From contig NZ_WRPP01000005.1 of NCBI RefSeq assembly GCF_009760405.1, positions 620,001 through 684,000 on the forward strand: DNA of 64,000 bases. Direction: 5' to 3'. The position numbers and the translations under genes were made by a program. The DNA comes from Nocardia terrae. Lineage in GTDB: Bacteria > Actinomycetota > Actinomycetes > Mycobacteriales > Mycobacteriaceae. Below, one piece after another: positions 24,684-43,896 of the stretch; position 1 is the first letter of the stretch, and every line of letters starts with the position of its first letter. The notes under the pieces are model-generated. The model did no database searches. It saw only the letters and a list, made by a program, of their open reading frames with translations, and was not told where the DNA came from.

Positions 24684-25100
24684 ATGCCTTCCCCCAAGCC
24701 CAGCGTGTTGTTCGTCTGCGTCCACAATGCCGGGCGCTCTCAAATGGCTCAGGGCTTTCTCGCGGCTCTCGCCGGGGACCGGATCGAAGTCCGTTCCGCC
24801 GGGACCGCGCCCGCCGACACCATCAACGCGGCGGCGGTGGCGGCGATGGCCGAGCTCGGCATCGACATCACGGCTCAGACGCCCAAGATCCTCACCCCCG
24901 ACAGCGTGGAGAGCTCCACGGTCGTCATCACCATGGGGTGCGGCGACACCTGCCCCTACTTCCCCGGCGTCGACTACCGGGACTGGAAACTGGACGATCC
25001 GGCGGGCAAGGACGTCGCCGCCGTGCGACCTATTCGCGATGAAATCCGCACGCGGGTAACACAACTCATCGCCGAACTACTGCCCGTCGATCACCCGTAG
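24684..25100 (+). CDS. arsC: Arsenate reductase ArsC (low-molecular-weight phosphatase fold)
   Basis: A 138-residue enzyme reducing As(V) to As(III). The catalytic P-loop VCVHNAGRSQ is at about residues 11-20, and GCGDTCPYF near 83-91 supplies the redox-relay cysteines of the thioredoxin-linked class. A DPAGKD segment follows near 107. ATG 24684 is 16 bp after the aquaporin stop. Actinobacterial relatives may use mycothiol instead; the Cys relay here points to thioredoxin. Last gene of the ars operon. Confidence 0.92.
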   Translation: MPSPKPSVLFVCVHNAGRSQMAQGFLAALAGDRIEVRSAGTAPADTINAAAVAAMAELGIDITAQTPKILTPDSVESSTVVITMGCGDTCPYFPGVDYRDWKLDDPAGKDVAAVRPIRDEIRTRVTQLIAELLPVDHP

Positions 25101-25107
25101 GTCCAGC

Positions 25108-25650
25108 TCACGCTTCGCGAATACCGCTGATGGTCAACTGTTTCCGGTGATGGTCGTAATGCCGCCCCGGATATCGGTACAGGTCCGCGAAAGTCATGTA
25201 GTTCCGGAAGTACGGATCCCAGCGCGACGGGTAGGCCATGCCCCGAGCGAGTTCCGCGTCGGACTTCCTCTCGAGCGAGCGTTGCAGGGAGGCGACGACC
25301 CGGTCCATCTTCCGGCCCATCCGACGTCGGTTGTACACGCGCGCAGCCGCTCTCGAACCGTAGAAGTTGATCACGTCGAACGGTCGGGTCGCCGCATTGA
25401 GCGCCCTCGCGTGCGCGGTGCCGATCCCCGCCGGCAACCGGCCGAACAGCCACATGAGCGGCAGCAGCCGCTGCACGATCATGTACCCGAACACCATATG
25501 GAACAGCAGCTCCTCGTTGGTCCAGCGCGTGCCGTTCGTCGGCGCACCCCACTCCTCCGCGCCGGTGGCGGCCAGCAGATGGTGAAAATCCGCCCGCGCC
25601 CGCTCCAGATCGGCCGCCAGCTCTTCCCGCTCGCCGTTGACCCCTGACAT
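25108..25650 (-). CDS. DinB-superfamily protein
   Basis: A 180-residue helical-bundle protein. The N-terminal ADLERARADFHHLLAATGAE, the NEELLFHMVFGYMIVQRLLP metal-ligand His region and the C-terminal YPGRHYDHHRKQL cluster fit the DinB four-helix fold. Convergent with arsC, 8 bp apart. Function unknown; the His-rich C-terminus suggests metal binding and possibly thiol transfer. Confidence 0.75.
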   Translation of the reverse strand: MSGVNGEREELAADLERARADFHHLLAATGAEEWGAPTNGTRWTNEELLFHMVFGYMIVQRLLPLMWLFGRLPAGIGTAHARALNAATRPFDVINFYGSRAAARVYNRRRMGRKMDRVVASLQRSLERKSDAELARGMAYPSRWDPYFRNYMTFADLYRYPGRHYDHHRKQLTISGIREA

Positions 25651-25913
25651 CGCCGCACCTCGATTCCAGTATCGATCGCGTCCTGCGAGAGTGACTTCAC
25701 TCTCTCCGGCTGTTGATCGGATTCTCTGCGGGCCAATCGAATTCTAGGATCAACACTGCGGTCCCAAGGGAGGAACCCATGACGGAATCAGCGATTACCG
25801 TGGAGTCGGCCAGTCGGCCACTTGTCATAATTGGCTGCGCACCGAGTTATCCATCGCCGGAACCGAAATCGGAGACGGCGATCCCATCAAATGGCTGCAC
25901 CAGAGAGGATGAC

Positions 25914-26105
25914 ATGACCTTCAAGACCGTCTACCACACCGCTACCAGCCTGGACGGCTTCCTGGCCAACCCCGACCACAACCTGGATTGGCTGCTGTCT
26001 CGGCAGGTCGACTGAGACGGCCCACTGGGGCTGAACCGGTTCGCGGCCGGTGCGGGCGCGCCTCTGCTCCCCCGCCGTCTCGAACATGCCATCGGGTACC
26101 TGGAC
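25914..26105 (+). pseudogene. RibD/dihydrofolate-reductase-like fragment
   Basis: ATG 25914, preceded by AGAGGATGAC, opens FKTVYHTATSLDGFLANPDH and NLDWLLSRQVD, the unmistakable N-terminus of actinobacterial dihydrofolate-reductase-like (RibD C-terminal domain) proteins. A TGA at 26013 stops it after 33 residues. Read past the stop, DGPLG continues the family for a few residues and then degenerates. Intact members have about 190 residues. It is immediately followed by repeat family 2, copy 2, whose insertion may have accompanied the truncation. Confidence 0.7.
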
Positions 26106-26152
26106 CGAATCCGGGCCGGGACCCGGCGCTGCCACCAAGTGTCCAAGTAGCC

Positions 26153-26251
26153 GAGTTCGGTGCGATGGGTTTATTCGTGCACAATTCGGTTCCGGAAGGC
26201 GGATTTCCACCAATTCCGGTGCCTCAGTGTACGTTCAGGCCCATTGTCGAC
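26153..26251 (+). repeat. Dispersed repeat family 2, copy 2
   Basis: Matches the reverse complement of 7700-7805 over about 100 bp, with two perfectly conserved blocks (TATTCGTGCACAATTCG and CCAATTCCGGTGCCTCAG). It lies between the reductase remnant and the methyltransferase gene. Confidence 0.8.
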
Positions 26252-26317
26252 TTGCGAATGCTTCGCCTTGCCGGTGATCGGACGATTCCTTACGTGGACC
26301 GAAGCTAAGGTGAACGC

Positions 26318-27097
26318 ATGGAACGGGGTGTGCGGCAACGGCACTCTTCGTCGTTCGGCACAGCGGCGGCGGCCTACGCGGAGCATCGGCCCGATTACGC
26401 GCCGACCGCGGCACGCTGGGTGTTGGGATCTGCGCCTGGCCCGCGAGTGCTGGACCTCGGCGCCGGCACGGGCAAACTCACCGGCACGCTACTCGGGTTG
26501 GGCGTCGATGTCGTCGCCGTCGAGCCGGACCCCGCGATGCTGGCCGAGCTGCGCCGCGCGCTACCAGCGGTTCGAAGTTTCTCGGGGAGCGCCGAGTCGA
26601 TACCGTTGCCGGACGCCTCTGTCGATGCGGTGGTCGCCGGAAACGCTATGCACTGGTTCGACATGGCTGTCGCCGGACCGGAGATCGCCAGGGTCCTCGC
26701 ATCAGGCGGGGTTCTGGCAGGTTTGTGGAATGTGATGGATGACCGGATCGGCTGGGTTGCCGCGCTCGAACGGGTCAGCGGGAGAGCGGCTATCGGTCCG
26801 CGGGATACGCTCAGCAGTTGGCGGACCGCAACAGTTGGGATGCACTTGCCTGGCTCGAGTGCCGTTGCTCGGTTCGGTTCGCCCGAACAGAGGGAGTTCG
26901 CCCACTCGCAGCGTCGCACCGCCGACACCCTTGTCGCGACAATTGCCACACGCGCAGGCATATTGGTCATGCCCGAGCGGGAACGAGAGGCCACGCTCAG
27001 CCGTATCCGCGAATTTCTTTCGAGCAGGCCGGAAACCTCCCGCGGCGAATTCTCACTCCCAATGCTGACCGGCGTGCTGCGCACCCGTCGGCTGTAA
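26318..27097 (+). CDS. Class I SAM-dependent methyltransferase
   Basis: A 259-residue Methyltransf_11-type enzyme. RVLDLGAGTGKLTGTLLGLG near residues 43-62 is the SAM loop, VVAVEPDP the acidic motif II, and DAVVAGNAMHWFD near 105 a segment common to proteins annotated as trans-aconitate or generic methyltransferases. The C-terminal region is predicted to be a helical lid. No partner genes indicate a substrate. Confidence 0.8.
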   Translation: MERGVRQRHSSSFGTAAAAYAEHRPDYAPTAARWVLGSAPGPRVLDLGAGTGKLTGTLLGLGVDVVAVEPDPAMLAELRRALPAVRSFSGSAESIPLPDASVDAVVAGNAMHWFDMAVAGPEIARVLASGGVLAGLWNVMDDRIGWVAALERVSGRAAIGPRDTLSSWRTATVGMHLPGSSAVARFGSPEQREFAHSQRRTADTLVATIATRAGILVMPEREREATLSRIREFLSSRPETSRGEFSLPMLTGVLRTRRL

Positions 27098-27168
27098 CCG
27101 CCGTCGCCGTCCGACCAATGGCTCGCGCCGGCTCGCTCTCGGCCAGCGCCCACGGGTGGCGTGTGATT

Positions 27169-27780
27169 TCAGAGGTTCTGCGTGGGCTCCCAGATATATG
27201 CCTCGGGCGCCGGCTCGACGTACTGCAACAGGCCGTGATCGAAGTGCGCCCAATAGATTCGATCAGCCCCCGAGTCGGGGTCGAGTTCCCGGACAGCAGC
27301 GAGATACCCGACCCCGCCGAATCCATCGACAGCGGTGGTCGGCCCGAGAGTCCCGTCATGGAACTCGCCGACAGTGCAGGACCAGGGAGTCAGATCGGCG
27401 ACCGATGCCCGAACCTGTGGGGCGTCGTGTCTGCGAACAAGACTCTTGAACGGACGTAGGTGATTCGAGAATTCCATGAACTCGAGCTGCAGGCCGGGCC
27501 AGAACGGCAGGTCCCATCCCGCATATCGGGTCTCGTGATCGCCATTGCGGACGACTCGGCTCGAATCCGGTGCACCCCAGGCTGTTACGTATTCGGCTAT
27601 CGAGCAGAACCGGTTGATGGCGTGACCGTAGAACCATCGATTCTCGGAAATCGCGGTGTCGCTACGCGTCGCGCCGATTCGATCGAGCAGCTCGGCGGCT
27701 TGCGCCGGTGCGCTTGTACACATCGGGTGCAGCATGGCGAGTTGGTAGTCGTACAGCGTCGTTACAGGCATGCCGGTCAT
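27169..27780 (-). CDS. Hypothetical protein linked to a SUKH gene
   Basis: A 203-residue soluble protein with no signal peptide. The start ATG 27780 has GGAGGGACG immediately upstream. It is rich in Trp, Tyr and His (NRWFYGHAINRFCSIAEY, WDLPFWPGLQLEFMEFSNHL), which suggests a compact structured domain. I do not recognise it. It begins 25 bp after the SMI1/KNR4-domain gene and is probably its operon partner. Immunity or regulatory roles are guesses from the neighbour only. Confidence 0.65.
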   Translation of the reverse strand: MTGMPVTTLYDYQLAMLHPMCTSAPAQAAELLDRIGATRSDTAISENRWFYGHAINRFCSIAEYVTAWGAPDSSRVVRNGDHETRYAGWDLPFWPGLQLEFMEFSNHLRPFKSLVRRHDAPQVRASVADLTPWSCTVGEFHDGTLGPTTAVDGFGGVGYLAAVRELDPDSGADRIYWAHFDHGLLQYVEPAPEAYIWEPTQNL

Positions 27781-27805
27781 CGTCCCTCCAAGGATGGTAT
27801 TGGAA

Positions 27806-29497
27806 TCAGTCGTCGGTCAACTGCTGACGAAACTCCTTGCGCCAATGGGGGTTCTGGCGCAGTCCTACGACCAAGCCCAGGGCTTCCCTGGCCGGGAGGT
27901 TGAGCGCGTCGGCCAGGGCGCGGGCGGCCATGGCGCGGTCCTGCCAGAGGGACCGGTCTTTCCAGTCGGCGAATATCACCAGGGACTCGGCCTGCACTCG
28001 GCGGAGGCGCAGGTCGAGAGCGGAATCGTCGGTGACGCCGGGGTGGTCCTGCTCGCTCAGCAGGGACAGTGCGGCGGTGACCTCGGCATAGGTGTCGAGT
28101 CCGGTCTCGGCCGCCAGTGAGGACATCTGTGCGGCGATGACGCGACGTAGGCGCTCGGGCGTCGCGGCGTCGACCAGGGAGGCGAACCGGTCGGGCACGG
28201 GGGTCTTGAAGTTGTCCTCCGGGTAGCCGAAGTTGTTGTCCGGCAATAGGGGAAGGATCCGCGCGCTGTCGAGTTCCCCGTCCAGGCCGGGCGGTGGCAG
28301 GGGGATGCCGCAGCGGCGAACGACCGCGTCACATACCGCCGGCAACTGTTCCCGACGCTGCTCGGGTGTGGGTTCCGGAACGGGCGTCGGCAGGCCGGGG
28401 AAGACCTCGAACGGGTCGCGCGGGCCATGGGGAACGTGCGGTCGGGTGTCGTACCTCGTCACCAGTTCGCCGTCATCGAAAAGGGACACAGAGGTTGTGC
28501 CATTGGCCCAATAGCTCAGGGACACCGCGCGGGTGCCACCGGACACACGGCGCAGCACCTCGTCGCGTGTGCCCTCGAGCAGATGGAGACCTTCCTCGAT
28601 GCCGAATGCCCAACCGCCGTGGGTTCCCACGCGGACCACCGGCAGCAGCACGCGAGGCTGCTGCCGCTGATCCGGACTTGCCGCTTCCTCCCTCCACCGT
28701 GGCCGCCGGGTCTCGGGCAACGCGCCGAACCGGCGCAGGAGTTCGGTCTCGTCCAAGTCCTGCGCGAAGGTCAGGCAGAAATTCTCGTAACCGCTGGGCC
28801 AGGTCTCGTTCAGTGCGGCGTGCGGACTTGTCCGGCCTCGCGTGGCGATGACCGGGTCGGCGAGCCCGAGATCGAACAGGGACCGAGGCTCGCCCAGCCG
28901 TTCGGGAACGTACTCCCACAGCAGCATTCCGTCGTCGACGACAGGCATGTAGGACAGCCCCACCGTAATGACCGTTCCGCCCTCCAAGGAGTCGGCGACC
29001 TGTTCCAGGAGGGCCGCGAGGCTTTCCCAGTGCCCGAAGCGCACGCCCTCGGACTCCTCGTATTGGCCTACCGCGCCGAACGACGCACCCCGGCGGCAGT
29101 CCACGACGAGTGCGTCCGGGCTGGAAGTCCGGGCGAAGGTGACGAAATCCTGGTGCCAGTAGCCCTCGAATGGCAGGTTCTCGCCGTGCCGGCCCCACAG
29201 GTCGTGGTGCATCCGACCCGAGGAGAGGATCTCGGCGAGGGTGTAGGGCTGATAGCCGGGCAAGCTGAACCCGCCTTCCTCGGGAGAGACGACGCCCCGC
29301 TCTCCGGGCGAAACTCCGTCGTGGTGGCGCAGATACGCGACCAGATCCGCAGGGAACTCCACCCCCAATTCGGTAGCCGCGGCGTTGATGGCCTCCTGCG
29401 AGGCGGGTGGGCGCAGAGACGAGAAGGTACGCGGCGCATGCGCGGCGAGCCATGAGTCGATCCGTCGCCAGGACTCTTCGATGGGGCTAACGTGCAT
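27806..29497 (-). CDS. SMI1/KNR4 (SUKH) and DUF6461-like two-domain protein
   Basis: A 563-residue cytosolic protein. Residues 1-170 carry an SMI1/KNR4 (SUKH) domain: ELGVEFPADLVAYLRHHDGV and the GYWHQDFVTFA and DALVVDCRRG blocks are typical. A second region, about 235-370 (FCLTFAQDLDETELLRRFGA, RVGTHGGWAFGIEEGLHLLE), resembles the DUF6461 family. The C-terminal part is predicted helical. SUKH proteins are best known as immunity proteins in polymorphic-toxin systems, but multi-domain actinobacterial versions can be general. ATG 29497 is used because the upstream 20 codons lack protein character. Operon partner: the gene at 27169-27780. Confidence 0.75.
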   Translation of the reverse strand: MHVSPIEESWRRIDSWLAAHAPRTFSSLRPPASQEAINAAATELGVEFPADLVAYLRHHDGVSPGERGVVSPEEGGFSLPGYQPYTLAEILSSGRMHHDLWGRHGENLPFEGYWHQDFVTFARTSSPDALVVDCRRGASFGAVGQYEESEGVRFGHWESLAALLEQVADSLEGGTVITVGLSYMPVVDDGMLLWEYVPERLGEPRSLFDLGLADPVIATRGRTSPHAALNETWPSGYENFCLTFAQDLDETELLRRFGALPETRRPRWREEAASPDQRQQPRVLLPVVRVGTHGGWAFGIEEGLHLLEGTRDEVLRRVSGGTRAVSLSYWANGTTSVSLFDDGELVTRYDTRPHVPHGPRDPFEVFPGLPTPVPEPTPEQRREQLPAVCDAVVRRCGIPLPPPGLDGELDSARILPLLPDNNFGYPEDNFKTPVPDRFASLVDAATPERLRRVIAAQMSSLAAETGLDTYAEVTAALSLLSEQDHPGVTDDSALDLRLRRVQAESLVIFADWKDRSLWQDRAMAARALADALNLPAREALGLVVGLRQNPHWRKEFRQQLTDD

Positions 29498-29605
29498 CGC
29501 CCGATCATCACATCCACCTCTGACACCATTGCCCGCTCGGTAATGCGGGCATGGCACGCTCGGAATATGAACGACGCGATCGCATTCGAGCGCGAGCGGA
29601 CTGGT

Positions 29606-30217
29606 TCAGTTGGGGGTGAGGGGGACGTCCCAGAAGGCGAGTTCGTGGTGCATGCCGGTCAGGAATAGGTTCTCCGCGTTGTTGTTTGCTGCTTCGTCGA
29701 GCATCTGGGCGCAGCGGGCGGTCAGGGCGGCGAAGGCGGGGTCGGCGTAGGTGGAGATCCAGCGTTGGTAGCGCGGGTCGGGGGGTGGGGTCGAGGCGAG
29801 GTGGGCGCCGAGGGTGGAGTAGCCCCACATGCAGGGGTAGAGCGCGGCTAGGCCGTCGGCGTAGTTGGCGGCCGAATCCAGGAGGAAGGCGGTGTAGTTG
29901 GTGCAGGGTTCGCCCTTGGTGGCGGTGTCGAGGTGGGCGCCGAATTCCGCGGCGAGGCTGCGGTGGAGCGCGATTTCGTCGTGGAAGGTGGCGTGGGCGA
30001 GGTCGACCAGGTCGCCGAGGTGGGCGGCGGGGGCCTGCCAGGCCAGGCGGGAGAAGACGCGGACGAAGTCGAGCAGGAACAGGTAGTCCTGTTCGAGCCA
30101 GGAGCGGAATATCGGCTCGGGGAGGTCGCCTTTCGCGATACCCATCACGGTCGGGTGCGCGAGTTGCTCCTCGATCAAGGGACGGCCGAGCCGCTCCAGA
30201 TGTGCTGCGAGACTCAT
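29606..30217 (-). CDS. tenA: TenA-family (thiaminase II-like) protein ending the NRPS operon
   Basis: A 203-residue all-helical TenA/haem-oxygenase-like protein. EPIFRSWLEQDYLFLLDFVR matches the conserved FRxxLxQDYxFL block, LYPCMWGYSTLG near residue 127 contains the Cys that is the TenA nucleophile, and a C-terminal Glu lies in FLTGMHHELAFWD. Thiaminase II salvages aminopyrimidine for thiamin. No thiamin gene is nearby; instead the gene starts 12 bp after the second permease of the NRPS exporter and is probably co-transcribed with it. It may be a recruited tailoring, detoxifying or resistance enzyme, which is inference. Confidence 0.8.
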   Translation of the reverse strand: MSLAAHLERLGRPLIEEQLAHPTVMGIAKGDLPEPIFRSWLEQDYLFLLDFVRVFSRLAWQAPAAHLGDLVDLAHATFHDEIALHRSLAAEFGAHLDTATKGEPCTNYTAFLLDSAANYADGLAALYPCMWGYSTLGAHLASTPPPDPRYQRWISTYADPAFAALTARCAQMLDEAANNNAENLFLTGMHHELAFWDVPLTPN

Positions 30218-30229
30218 GGGAGAAGTCTC

Positions 30230-30997
30230 TCAGCGGCGGCTCGCACGGCGGTAGGCGAGGGCCGCGGGGACGGTGAAGACGCACAGGGCGCCGAGGGACC
30301 AGGCGAGGGTCAGGAGCAGGGGGCGGGTCAGGGGGCCGCCCTCGGCGAGGGCGCGCATGGTGTCGATGGTGACCGAGATCGGCTGGTACTCGACGACGGG
30401 GCGGATCCAGGAGGGGTACGCGGGGGCGGGGACGAAGCCGGTGCTGAAGAACATCAGCAGCGAGGTCAGGATCGTCATCGATTCCACCAGTGTGGCTTTG
30501 GGCGCGGTGGCCGCGACGGCGGTGACGATCGTAGCGAAGGCCAGGCCGAGGAGTACCGGGATCGACAGGAACGCCAGAGCGGCGGGAAGGCCCTGGCGGA
30601 AGCGGAAGCCGAGCAGGTAGCCGAAGGCGACGATCACGACGGTGCCGGCGAGGATTCGGGTGGCTTCGGCGAGGATGCGGGCGGCGGGTCCGGAGGCGCG
30701 GTGAACGGGGAGGACCCAGAAGCGGGACAGGAGACCGGATTCGCGTTCTCGCCAGAGCATGGCGCCACCGGCCACCGCGCCGGAGAGGGCGCCGATGACG
30801 GCGACCATGGGGACCGAGCCGTAGAGGGCGTCGTGGCCGGAGAAGGCGGTCACCTGGGTCCCGATGACCGTGTTGAGCACGAACAGCAGCAGGCACGGGA
30901 TGAGCAGGGTTTCGAGAAGGGTGACGGGGTGGCGGGTCCAGCGCAGCAGCAGCCGCTGGGTTTGGATCATGGTGTCGCGCAACAGGACCGCGGTCAT
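30230..30997 (-). CDS. ABC-2 type permease, second subunit (DrrC-like)
   Basis: A 255-residue membrane protein with about six hydrophobic segments and the ABC-2 membrane-domain signature in LWRERESGLLSRFWVLPVHR near residue 80. ATG 30997 overlaps the stop of the preceding permease (ATGA), so the two are translationally coupled. With its sister permease and the ATPase it should form a daunorubicin-type (Drr) exporter for the NRPS product. A few additional upstream codons to 31105 are out of keeping with the overlap and are rejected. Confidence 0.88.
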   Translation of the reverse strand: MTAVLLRDTMIQTQRLLLRWTRHPVTLLETLLIPCLLLFVLNTVIGTQVTAFSGHDALYGSVPMVAVIGALSGAVAGGAMLWRERESGLLSRFWVLPVHRASGPAARILAEATRILAGTVVIVAFGYLLGFRFRQGLPAALAFLSIPVLLGLAFATIVTAVAATAPKATLVESMTILTSLLMFFSTGFVPAPAYPSWIRPVVEYQPISVTIDTMRALAEGGPLTRPLLLTLAWSLGALCVFTVPAALAYRRASRR

Positions 30998-31815
30998 CGG
31001 TGGCTCCGGGTGTTGAGTCGCCAGGCGACGGGGACGCAGACCGCGAAGATCGCCGCGATCCAGTAGAGGGAGGGGGCGAGCAGCGCCGGGGTCAGCGCCG
31101 GGCAATGTCCGCCGGTGTCGCCGGCGAAGGCGCGCAGGGCGGTGGCGAATTGGGAGACCGGCTGGTTACGGACGAAAGGCTGGATCCAGTGCGGGAATTG
31201 GCGGACGGGGGCCAGCCCGGTGGACAGCATGCCGAGGATGACCGGCGGCAGACCGAGGATCTGGGTGATCGATTCGGGGCTGCGAAAGGCGGTGCCCACC
31301 ACGTCGGCGGCGAGGGTGAACGCCAGGCCGATGCACAGCGACAGGGCCAGGAAGCCGAGGGTGTGGGCGGCGTCGAGCCGGAAGCGGAATCCGATGACAT
31401 GCCCGCAGAGAACGGCCGTGGCCAGCGAGATGACCAGTCGCACAGCAGATCCCGACATGCGCGCCGCCACCGGCACCAGGGGTCGGATGGGCATGGCGGT
31501 GAAGCGGCGGTCCAGGCCGGAGGCCGCGTCGGTGGCGGCGCGCAGGGCCGCGGAGATGGCGGTGAACGCGCACGCCTGCAGAATCACCAGCGGCATCATG
31601 AACTGGGCGTAACTGCTGAAACCCGTTCCGGCGAAGGACATCACGCGATTGAGCGGAATGTAGAAGCCCGCGGTGAAGACGATGGGGGCGAGCACGCAGG
31701 TCAGCAGTTCCCCGGAGAGCAGAGCGGGCACGATGGTGCGGCCGCCGAGCACCCACCATTGCCGCACCGCGGCGGGCGTGGCGCGCACCGGGTCGAAGCG
31801 CAGCGTGGCGGTCAC
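30994..31815 (-). CDS. ABC-2 type permease, first subunit (DrrB-like)
   Basis: A 273-residue protein with six predicted membrane helices. SAALRAATDAASGLDRRFTA with MPIRPLVPVAARM is the cytoplasmic coupling segment of ABC-2 exporters, and SPESITQILGLPPVILGMLS follows the typical DrrB pattern. Its start overlaps the ATPase stop by 4 bases, and its stop overlaps the next permease start by 4 bases. Two non-identical permeases imply a heterodimeric channel. Likely role: export of the peptide made by the upstream NRPS, giving self-protection. Confidence 0.88.
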   Translation of the reverse strand: MTATLRFDPVRATPAAVRQWWVLGGRTIVPALLSGELLTCVLAPIVFTAGFYIPLNRVMSFAGTGFSSYAQFMMPLVILQACAFTAISAALRAATDAASGLDRRFTAMPIRPLVPVAARMSGSAVRLVISLATAVLCGHVIGFRFRLDAAHTLGFLALSLCIGLAFTLAADVVGTAFRSPESITQILGLPPVILGMLSTGLAPVRQFPHWIQPFVRNQPVSQFATALRAFAGDTGGHCPALTPALLAPSLYWIAAIFAVCVPVAWRLNTRSHR

Positions 31816-32812
31816 GGGTGCACCTTCTTCCGAGGCTCGCGCGATTCCAGCGCGTGTTTGCCGGGAGGTGCGGTGAGCGCGAGGAACACCTCGTCGAGGG
31901 AGGGCCGCCGCAGCGCGATATCGGTGAGTTCGATTCCGGCGCTGTCGAGCAGCCGCAGCACCTCCGCGACCGTCTTCGCGCCGTCCGGGGCCGCGATGAC
32001 GAGCCTTTCGGTCAGCCCCGGCACGGTGCTCTCCCGCTGCGGGGCCAGTGATTCCAGGACGGCCTCCATGATCTCGAGCTCGCCCGGATGCAGCGGCACG
32101 ATCTCGCAGTAGCTGGCCCCGGTGCGCGCCTTGAGTTCGTCGGCGGTGCCCTCGGCGACCACCGTGCCGTGGTCGATCACCACGATGCGATCGCAGAGCG
32201 CGTCGGCCTCCTCCAGGTACTGGGTGGTGAGCAGGGTCGTGATGCCCTCGTCGCGGAAGGTGCCCACCAGTTCCCAGATGCCTTGGCGGCTGCGCGGATC
32301 CAGTCCGGTGGTGGGTTCGTCGAGGAACACCACCTCGGGCCGCACGACCAGCCCGCAGGCGATGTCGATACGCCGGCGCATACCGCCGGAGTAGGTGCCG
32401 ACCCGCCGCGATCCGGCGTCGGTGAGCTCGACGAGTTCGAGCAGTTCGTCCGCGCGCGCCTTGGCGGCGCGTTTACGCAACCCCTGCAGGCGGCCGAACA
32501 TCACCAGATTCTCGTAGCCGGACAGCATGTCGTCGAGCGCGGCGAACTGTCCGGTGAGCATGATGACGCGCCGCACCGCGGCCGCCTGGCTCACCACGTC
32601 GTGCCCGGCCACCGAGGCGTACCCACGGTCGGGGGTGAGCAGCGTGGACAGGATGTCGACGGTCGTGGTCTTCCCCGCCCCGTTGGGGCCGAGCAGGCCC
32701 AGCACCTGACCGGGCGCGGCCACGAAATCGATACCGCGCAAGGCCGATACGCCGCCGAACGATTTCTGGATGCCTTCGACGATCACGCCGCTGGGTTTCA
32801 CGGGCGCACCTT

Positions 32813-32816
<4 letters not shown>
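31812..32816 (-). CDS. ABC transporter ATPase (DrrA-like)
   Basis: A 334-residue ATPase. Walker A is GPNGAGKTTT near residues 43-52, the signature TYSGGMRRRIDIA near 143, Walker B VVFLDEPTTGLD near 164, and the H-loop region near 195. The C-terminal about 95-residue extension (RTGASYCEIVPLHPGELEIM, with DEVFLALT) is characteristic of the DrrA/daunorubicin-resistance subfamily. ATG 32816 overlaps the NRPS stop codon (ATGA), so exporter production is coupled to NRPS translation. Confidence 0.92.
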
Positions 32817-43402
<10,586 letters not shown>

Positions 43403-43446
43403 GGCTGTCCTGTCTGCGAAGGTGGCGCGGGAATCGGGTGCGGGAG

Positions 43447-43896
43447 TCAGCTCGCGTGGCTGCGGCCACCGACCTCGGCGGCGGTCAACACCGCACCGGA
43501 GGTGCTCAGGTACTGCCGCAGGGTCGCCCGGTCGTCGAGCACGAGCCAGTGGACGTCATCGGTGAGGCCGGCACGCCGCGCGTGCACGGTCACCCCCACC
43601 CGCGTCGTGGGCGTGAACACCCCGGCATTGATCCGGACCGCCGCCGCCCCGATCTTGGCCAGCGCGTGCCGGACCGCGACCCCCTCGAAGTCGGGCACCG
43701 CCGCCAGTCCCACCAGGCAGCCCGGGCCGGCCCCCAGCCGCAGCAGCATGCGCGCCAGCCGATTCGACCAGCTGTCGAGTTCGGCCGCGCGCAGATCGAA
43801 TCGGCCGTCGGAGGCGACCACGCCGTCCGTATAAGAAGGAACGGCCGCGATTCCATCGGTGAGCGCACTGGTCCGAGCGGACAATATCGCTGTCAT
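43447..43896 (-). CDS. Stand-alone adenylation-domain N-terminal stub
   Basis: A 149-residue product. AELDSWSNRLARMLLRLGAG and the HALAKIGAAAVRI segment align with motifs A1/A2 of NRPS adenylation domains, and VHWLVLDDRATLRQYL aligns with the stretch just before motif A3. It then ends, so the ATP-binding P-loop, the substrate pocket and the C-terminal subdomain are all absent. It begins the NRPS operon, 44 bp before the synthetase start. It could be the relic of a lost module or a retained non-catalytic partner. Its open frame and position argue that it is at least translated. Confidence 0.7.
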   Translation of the reverse strand: MTAILSARTSALTDGIAAVPSYTDGVVASDGRFDLRAAELDSWSNRLARMLLRLGAGPGCLVGLAAVPDFEGVAVRHALAKIGAAAVRINAGVFTPTTRVGVTVHARRAGLTDDVHWLVLDDRATLRQYLSTSGAVLTAAEVGGRSHAS

